Position numbers and translations under genes: made by a program
Part shown: positions 57,952 through 64,000 of the stretch, piece after piece
Layout of the letters: each line of letters begins with the position of its first letter
Numbering within the stretch: position 1 is the stretch's first letter
Source of the DNA: Eucalyptus grandis
Lineage: Eukaryota; Streptophyta; Magnoliopsida; Myrtales; Myrtaceae
Direction of reading: 5' to 3'
Assembly (NCBI RefSeq): GCF_016545825.1
Contig: NC_052613.1
Location: 10,788,001 to 10,852,000 of the forward strand
DNA: 64,000 bases
Notes under the pieces: generated by a model
What the model was told of the DNA's origin: nothing
The model's input: the letters and a program-made list of their open reading frames with translations, nothing else
The model's database searches: none

Positions 57952-58041
57952 ACTTTCCAGATCTCAGCAGACATAATGTCTTGGATTCGCCAGTGCCATT
58001 CAAGCCCCATCCCAAAAGTACTAGATTTTTTCTGTCCATAG

Positions 58042-58734
58042 AACTCAAGGATATGTCCAAAAGCAAAATCACCTCTGACCATTATGACATTAGTCCATGT
58101 AGATGGGATGATTGATATTGAGTTGGATTTTCAAATCGTTGTTATCTTAGTTAGCCATAGAAGGAACTATTTGAGCTCAACTTTTCACATGTTTTTATCT
58201 TAGGTGAATTAGAATCAATCATTCTCTTACGACGATTGAAGTCATTAGAACCATATTTCTTTTTTTCTTTTTTATTAAATTGACATCAGAAAAAGCTAAA
58301 GCTATTAGTAGGCAGGCTAAATATAAATAGTACCATATTGAATTTCGTAAATAAACAATATTAGATAATACTTTAACATTCTCAGACATTCTTGGAACTC
58401 GATAAAAGCTGAAGAGCACTTGAATGAACTTCAAACATGTACACTTGTAATACTCATATAGTATTCATCAACCTTTGTCCTGGACTAAAAGGGTTTGAAA
58501 GTCTCCAGATAAAACCCTCACCAGTTGCATCCTATTGATTGGTCAGAAAAGCAGGCATACCCAAAATCTGAACAGACAATCAAATTGCTGATAGAGCCTT
58601 TAGGGCTACCTCATATTGCACAATAAGTCGAGTTCACAAAGAAAAAAAAAGCATAGATCACAAGTCATAGAAGGCCTAATCCTTCAGAAGTTGAAAAGGC
58701 ACATCATCATAGTCACACAACACCCGCACGAGGT
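58042..58734. other. Intergenic and 3' flank of the 58735 gene
   Basis: AT-rich. The right part is presumably the 3' UTR of the minus-strand small gene. No other gene seen. Confidence 0.45.
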
Positions 58735-58980
58735 TCACGCAGAATCAACAGACTTGGGAGAGAGGGAGCTGACAGATGAGCTAGCGCCGTTTTTGGACGT
58801 CGGCATCGAGTTCGACCGCTTCATAAAGGCCGAGGACCTTGCGCGGTGAAAGCGGCACCGGAACGAGCCTTCGTGCGTCGTCGGCGAGCACAAGCACTGG
58901 CCCTTCGGCGAGCTCAGCGGCGCAGCCGTGGCCTCTCCTTTGGGGGAGGTGCTTACGCTGATGTTTTGCTTGGAGGCCAT
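58735..58980 (-). CDS. Small serine-rich-related protein with CSPT/SFRC motif
   Basis: Single-exon gene of 81 residues. The centre has CLCSPTTHEGSFRCRFHRAR (about 29-48), the same family signature as the 51251 gene; the C-terminus is Ser-rich (SKNGASSSVSSLSPKS) and has a basic RSNSMP patch. The start MASKQN is the first in-frame ATG. The leader contains a (TC)n run (59040-59070 on the plus strand) and a minus-strand TATA (CCATATATAG) lies near 59160-59168. The molecular role of the family is not established. The two genes share only the motif region, so they are distant paralogues rather than a recent tandem pair. Confidence 0.78.
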   Translation of the reverse strand: MASKQNISVSTSPKGEATAAPLSSPKGQCLCSPTTHEGSFRCRFHRARSSAFMKRSNSMPTSKNGASSSVSSLSPKSVDSA

Positions 58981-59036
58981 TGGAGGGTGGCTGGAACCAA
59001 TGAAAGTTCAAAACCTTTTGTATGAAGATAACAATA

Positions 59037-59039
<3 letters not shown>

Positions 59040-59070
<31 letters not shown>
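59040..59070 (-). repeat. (GA)n microsatellite in the 5' leader
   Basis: About 15 GA units on the plus strand, i.e. a TC run in the presumed 5' UTR of the 58735-58980 gene, about 60 nt before its ATG. Confidence 0.9.
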
Positions 59071-59073
<3 letters not shown>

Positions 59074-59168
59074 TGAAGATATGGGGGAGTTTGGGATGAT
59101 AAATATGGAATGGGCAAGGTCAGAAGAGAGAATTCGAATTGAGTGGGTATTATTTTAGTCTATATATG

Positions 59169-61300
59169 GTTTGTCCATATTGTAACTGACCATAGATGTG
59201 GCCACGTCCATGTGTATCTATAGGTTCTAGCCCCCAGTTTAAAGCCTAATCGTGAAGGAAAAGTAGAACGCGTCTTTTTAACTTTTTCCATGTTCATGTT
59301 ATTGGGGGGGCGTCCAACGTCAGTCCGTGACAAGTTAAAAAGTAACTAATCTATAAATTTAAGGAAGTGGGTCTACAAAGGGGAGAGAAAATACGTACGT
59401 ATGATTTAGGATATAATTGACGTGTGGAATCAATCGAGAACCTTTGAGGATAAGGATGGCCCAATTCATCTCATTAGGTTTATAGTCAATTTAGCTAAGC
59501 CCATCCGATGCATATTATATATATTAAAATTGGTTGAAGTTAGTGGATGCAAAAATCATATATCACATAACAGTGACTTTTTAAGAAGCGAATATATGAC
59601 AATATATAATCGTAGAAATTACTTGCACAGCATACTATTCGAATGATTGATCCATTTTACCGGCACGATAATCGATTAGGGCACATGTTGACTCGAGTGG
59701 CTACATGAAGAGATGAGGTTCTCATGTGGGGGTTTCATGTGGCTCATTGCGCACGTAGCAGATTCTTTCCCCCTTTATTGATCTCCAACCACTCTGCAAA
59801 ATGCCAAATGGATCTGATCCCTATTCTCTTTCCAGTCCACAAATTATACAAAACTCATCGAATCAGAGAGTAATTCCGCGTTAGATCTCGGACCATGTGA
59901 GCTCCATCAACGGAATTTGATGCCATGTTATCAAACAACCATTAGCTGAACCTCTTCTGCTCATCATGTGATGCCTCTTTCCACGTGTCTTTCACGCCAC
60001 GAAAAGCAACAAAAGAGCACTCGCTTCGTCGCGACAAGATGCATGAATCATTTGACAGGTGCTGTGGAGTCTGTCGCACAGGTTGATGTCCCGGAAACCC
60101 TAATACACTAGCAATGCAAAACGATGTCTGACGCGCGCAGGTTGCTGAATCTCGTATCAATATATTATCAAGCTGTGTCTCGTGCGATCGGCTGGGCTAG
60201 TAAAGTATTATATGCAATAGGCATCTGGAGCTTCTGAACATGTGATGCCATGGATCTTCTATGGCTCTTCATTTGAACCCCAAAGGACATGCTACATCCC
60301 GCAACAGAGTTGCACTCAAACGAACAAGGCAACTCTCTCTCCTGATTCCCTCCCTAATCCATTATTATTGGAAATATGACTTTTGAGTTTTAGCTCCAGT
60401 CCACACACGGCGTCATCGGAAGCGACGCAGATGTGGATATCGATTGACTTTGCTTTTGAATTTTTAAAAATGCACATGTTTTATTGACTTACTTCTTCAT
60501 GTGCACTGTCTCATATAGAAATTATTAGCTCTCAAGAATATTAATTGTCAATTTACAAAAGAGAATCGAAGCAACTGGTTCATGGGTAGACCGCAATCTC
60601 GTTCAACTTGTTTGTTGTTTGTCAAAAGAAAATGTTATGATGTAACATCATGTTGTGGCCTTCAAACACGAGAAGGCCTACACTAGTCAAATGTTCGGGG
60701 CGGGAGTGTTTTCATCTTAAGGTCCATGATTCAGATTTGGGTTGGTGAAGTTTTCATTTTATTTTAGTTTTTCATTTGAATTAAACAAGAATCAGATCAC
60801 CAGGCAATTCCAACCCGAAACCAACCGATTGTTTCCCAAATCAGGCTAGAACCGAACTGACCAATACGATTATGGCTAGCTCGAGTTGTCGAGTTAAACA
60901 AGCTCATTGCACACCACTCGTCACGTGATGTAACCATGGTACTTAATGCCTTCTGAATGGCAAGAGCTTTGGAGCAGAACAAGATGAGAGAAGCTGGGAT
61001 ATCCTGATCCATGAAGTGAAAAGTTATCAAGTCGAAAATTATATATATATAAAGAAAAAAAAAGAAGTTATCAAGAGGTTGAGGCCACTGACCAAAAAAA
61101 AAAAAAAAAAAAGAGTTGAGGCCTCAAGGCCAGATGTAACTCATGACATGGGCAAAGCTCAAGTCAAGCCTGTCTACCAAGGTTTAAGAATCTGAATGGC
61201 CCGGCCCACCCATGATGAGCGATCTGGCATCATGCCCAGTCATTCTGACATACGCACAACGCTTCCATTTGGTACTTCAACAGTGCTCAATGTTCATTAA
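59169..61300. other. Intergenic, no gene recognised
   Basis: Short open frames without family features. 60720-60930 contains 'gaaccgaactgacc' and 'cattgcacacca' and may be another decayed hAT-like sequence. Poly-A and AT runs lie at 61037-61112. Confidence 0.45.
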
Positions 61301-62033
61301 GGCAGTGTTTGTTTGTGTTCTTATTTTTTGTTCATGAACAGAATTCTTTTTTTTTTTTTTTCAGGGAACAAAAAAAAGAATAGAAACGCGTTTGTTTGTA
61401 TTTTTGTGCCAAATAAAAAATTATTTCTGGTTTCTAGAACAATTTGGAGAATCAAATTTTCTCTCTATTCTTTCTTTTTTCTTCTTTTTTCTTTAGCCGG
61501 TCGTTGGCCTCGACCATGACCGGCGACCAGCCGTCGAGGGCCGGCAACCTCGCCAGAGCGTCGCTGGCCCCGATGAGGCCGAGCGTCACCGACCCCTAGC
61601 GAGGCTCGGCCTCGCCTCGCTAGGCGAGCTCGGGCTTGCCCAACCGGCAAGACTGAGCTCACCCAGCCACCGGTCCAAGGCGAGGCTGCCGGCCCTCGTC
61701 GATTGATCTCCGGCCATGGCCGAGGCTGAGCTCACCCAGCCACCGGTCAAGGCGAGGCCGCCACTCTTGTCGACCGATCACGGCGATGGCCGAGGCCGGC
61801 GACCGCCAAAAGAAGAAAAAAAAAAAAAAAAAAAAAGGAAAAATATTAAAAAATTAAAAGAAACAAAAAAAAAACACAAATTTACCAAATATGTTTTTTG
61901 TTCTTTTTTATTTTCGAACAAGTTTACCAAACGCGTTTTCTGATCAAAAATTGTTCTCCTTAATAAAAATAGTTTTTTTTCTATTTCTGTTCCCTCAAAC
62001 AATTTTTGAATGGAAATATTACCGAACGCACCC
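61301..62033. mobile_element. Foldback element with GC-rich core
   Basis: The left end 'ggcagtgtttgtttgtg' and right end 'accgaacgcaccc' are inverted counterparts in the style 'gggtgcgtttggta'. The arms share 'gggaacaaaaaaaagaatag / ctatttctgttccc' and 'aaacgcgtttg / aaacgcgtttt'. The core 61495-61810 is very GC-rich with 'cgaggccg' repeats. Similar to 33095-33865. Open frames in the core are compositional. Confidence 0.65.
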
Positions 62034-63818
62034 TAAAAGTCTTATTTCATCTACCTGCTCTGGAATTTTCAGAGAGTTGACCAGCTCTTTTTCCGTATGC
62101 AATTCCAAGTCCTTGCCATAATTATATCCAGGTGTGCCAACAGGGAGCGAGGGAGTTTCAGTAGGGACAAATTAATGTTCCATATCCACTTTCGAACAGC
62201 ACGGTGAAGATTTCCCTATCAAAATCAATTCCCACCCAAAAAATCATTTTAAACTGGATTGCTTCTCATTGGCCAAACTCTTGATCGCAAGTCCGAGAAA
62301 AACACAAAAAACATCCCAAGTTATCTGACGGCAAACATGCCACGGTGTGAACTTAGTTCGGTCTAGAGCACTACCTAACCGCTGTACAAAGAAAAAACAT
62401 GTTAAAAATAGTACTTCATAGAGAATGTAAACATGTCATGTGTCAGCTCAGATTTTCCAACATGCTGTGTTGTGAACCTTTCACATGATTTGAATGTCTG
62501 AACTAACAGCAAGATTCTTCTCCACCAGAAGAGGATCAGCAGCCGCAACAGTCTTCACATTTTGGGGGTGACCTCAAATCAAAAAAGCAGACGCCATGAT
62601 TATGCTTCCTCCTCTCCGGCGGCTTCTCTGTTTAGCACAGATTGTCCTTAAATCCTGATTAGAATTCTCCCTGGGACATCTCTTTACCATGTTATGATGA
62701 TGACTGACAAAACCCAAAAAAGCGGGTCCATAATTGCGGGGAGATTAATCATAATTAATGATCATAAGGATCTCACACGGATCTCTTAGGCGCAAATCCA
62801 TACCTGTCCTATTGCGAAAGCCATTTTGAAAAACTGAGCAGATGTTGGTGCACCTAGGGCTAGTGCTTGTCTCACGGAATATGCACAAACATAACGCGAA
62901 ACTAATACGAGAATGGAAAACGTGAAGCAAATGCAGCTGCTTTGAAATAGAAACTGACATGATTCGGGGCAAGTTCTCCGCGACTATTTGCATCTTCATC
63001 GAGTTGCTGATACTTTAAGATGGTTCTATTCTCAGACAATCATCTTTCTTGATAGTTTAAACTATCGGGCAACTGGCCATTGTATATATCAAACTAATCT
63101 CGTTAACATTGGCCAAGGGATCAAATCGAATATTTATTAGCCCAACAAGACAGAAGAAGTCAACTTTCACCCCGAACACTGCATCAGCTGAAGACTACTC
63201 GGCCAAGTCAAGGATGCACTTGGACTTGTAGAAGAAGAAAAGGCAACGTTTTGATTAGGTCAATTCTGTCTGCTTTCAAGTTACAACACGTTAGATACAA
63301 TCGCTATGAGTCCTACCGTCCTAGCTAGTCCTCCACACGAAGAAAACGACGCAAAAAAGCAGCACTAAATAACCAATCTCCCATTAAGCTAATAAATAAA
63401 AAAAGACTGCTTCTCTCGTAGTCTTGGAATATCCCATCTTTTAATCTCTAGCTGGATTGTCAAAAGACAACCTTGCATGAATGAGTCCGCTAATTTAGCC
63501 CCAACCACTCGATTCTGTCCCTACGCAATACAGCCATAAGTAGATGAACATGCAGTCTTCTAGAAAAATTTGCAGGGCCCCTCATGTTCCTGTTTTTCAA
63601 AGTAACGCCTGTACGAACTCTGTTGTTTTTCTTTTGATCGTTTAATGCGTAAGGATGACACTGAATGATGAAATGATCCCAGCCAGAAAGGCAACTAATG
63701 CCGGAAAAAAAAAGTCAAACCACATGAGAATCGTTAAGCACTCAATGGTACATAACATGACTTTACAGGTGCCCCACTTTGAAAATTTGAAGCACGAAAT
63801 CTGCAAGATATGTGTAGA
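62034..63818. other. Intergenic or intronic DNA left of the edge gene
   Basis: No firm gene. On the minus strand, two stretches could be exons: about 62815-62915 (frame with RQALALGAPTSAQFFKMA before a CAG|GTATGG donor) and about 62570-62636 (after an AAACAG acceptor). Neither is assigned to a family, and together they could be downstream exons of a gene entering from the right or chance. Confidence 0.3.
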
Positions 63819-64000
63819 TTAGTCTAATGAGAGAAGATAAAGATAAAATGATCTTGCAATAGCCCCAGTGAGAAAACTCCTAGGCCTTTTTCTTTGCCTC
63901 TTGTCCAAGACAATCTCGCAATCTTGAACCAGATGAGAGCCTGAAGCAAGAAGAACTGGTGCAAGATACCAATGTTCATCTTTCTTGCAGAAGAAGATGG
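63819..64000 (-). CDS. Possible terminal exon of an unidentified gene (partial)
   Basis: A stop-free minus-strand frame enters from the right edge and ends at TAA (63819-63821). It reads CKKDEHWYLAPVLLASG then SHLVQDCEIVLDKRQRKR and a hydrophobic end. Codon use looks protein-like and the segment is hydrophilic in the middle with a basic patch. The family was not recognised, and the true exon border may lie before the stop. It continues beyond the window. Confidence 0.4.
   Translation of the reverse strand, partial: IFFCKKDEHWYLAPVLLASGSHLVQDCEIVLDKRQRKRPRSFLTGAIARSFYLYLLSLD

Noticed and set aside
60797..61030. 77-codon minus-strand open frame
   Set aside because: No domain or conservation; overlaps a stretch resembling decayed hAT sequence.
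1..64000. CRISPR arrays, bacterial operons, ribosome binding sites, prophage
   Set aside because: The sequence is plant nuclear DNA with spliced genes; nothing of this kind was seen.

Overview
The window is nuclear DNA from a flowering plant, almost certainly a eudicot. The evidence is GT-AG introns, AT-rich spacers, many small transposon relics, a plastid ycf2 fragment in an intron, and plant-specific gene families. The species cannot be read from the sequence; a woody eudicot such as one of the Myrtales is only a guess. Left part (1-45 kb): three tandem, complete, minus-strand aldehyde dehydrogenase genes of the ALDH2C4/REF1 type (cytosolic coniferaldehyde/sinapaldehyde dehydrogenase), at 1316-6546, 16801-21975 and 27117-32465. 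Each has nine exons of identical lengths and encodes 505 residues. They sit in long duplicated units. At the left edge of every unit, just beyond the ALDH 3' end, is a piece of the promoter, 5' leader and first seven codons of the next gene in the window, a 15-cis-zeta-carotene isomerase (Z-ISO). The duplication breakpoint therefore fell inside Z-ISO exon 1, and each duplication left a headless promoter pointing antisense into an ALDH gene. A spacer gene carried by units 1 and 3 is a short arabinogalactan-peptide (AGP) gene hidden by an intron. Its two copies are broken in different ways. Unit 2 lost most of the spacer and carries a Ty3/Gypsy-like fragment instead. Copy-specific insertions mark the units: plastid DNA in ALDH copy 1, a Mutator-like element in copy 2, an internal duplication with a foreign 250-bp insert in copy 3, a Copia LTR beside copies 1 and 2, and a hAT element and a SINE in the unit 3 spacer. 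Right part (45-64 kb): the intact Z-ISO gene (plus strand, four exons, 368 residues); a degenerate TRIM-like element; a small plus-strand gene with a CxCSPTxHxGSFRCRxHR motif; a two-or-more-exon LEA-2/NHL membrane protein on the minus strand; a second small gene of the CSPT/SFRC family on the minus strand; several palindromic MITE-like elements with GC-rich cores; and what may be the last exon of an unidentified minus-strand gene at the right edge. The genes do not form one pathway. Phenylpropanoid aldehyde oxidation (ALDH2C4) and carotenoid isomerisation (Z-ISO) are linked here only by position and by the duplication history.
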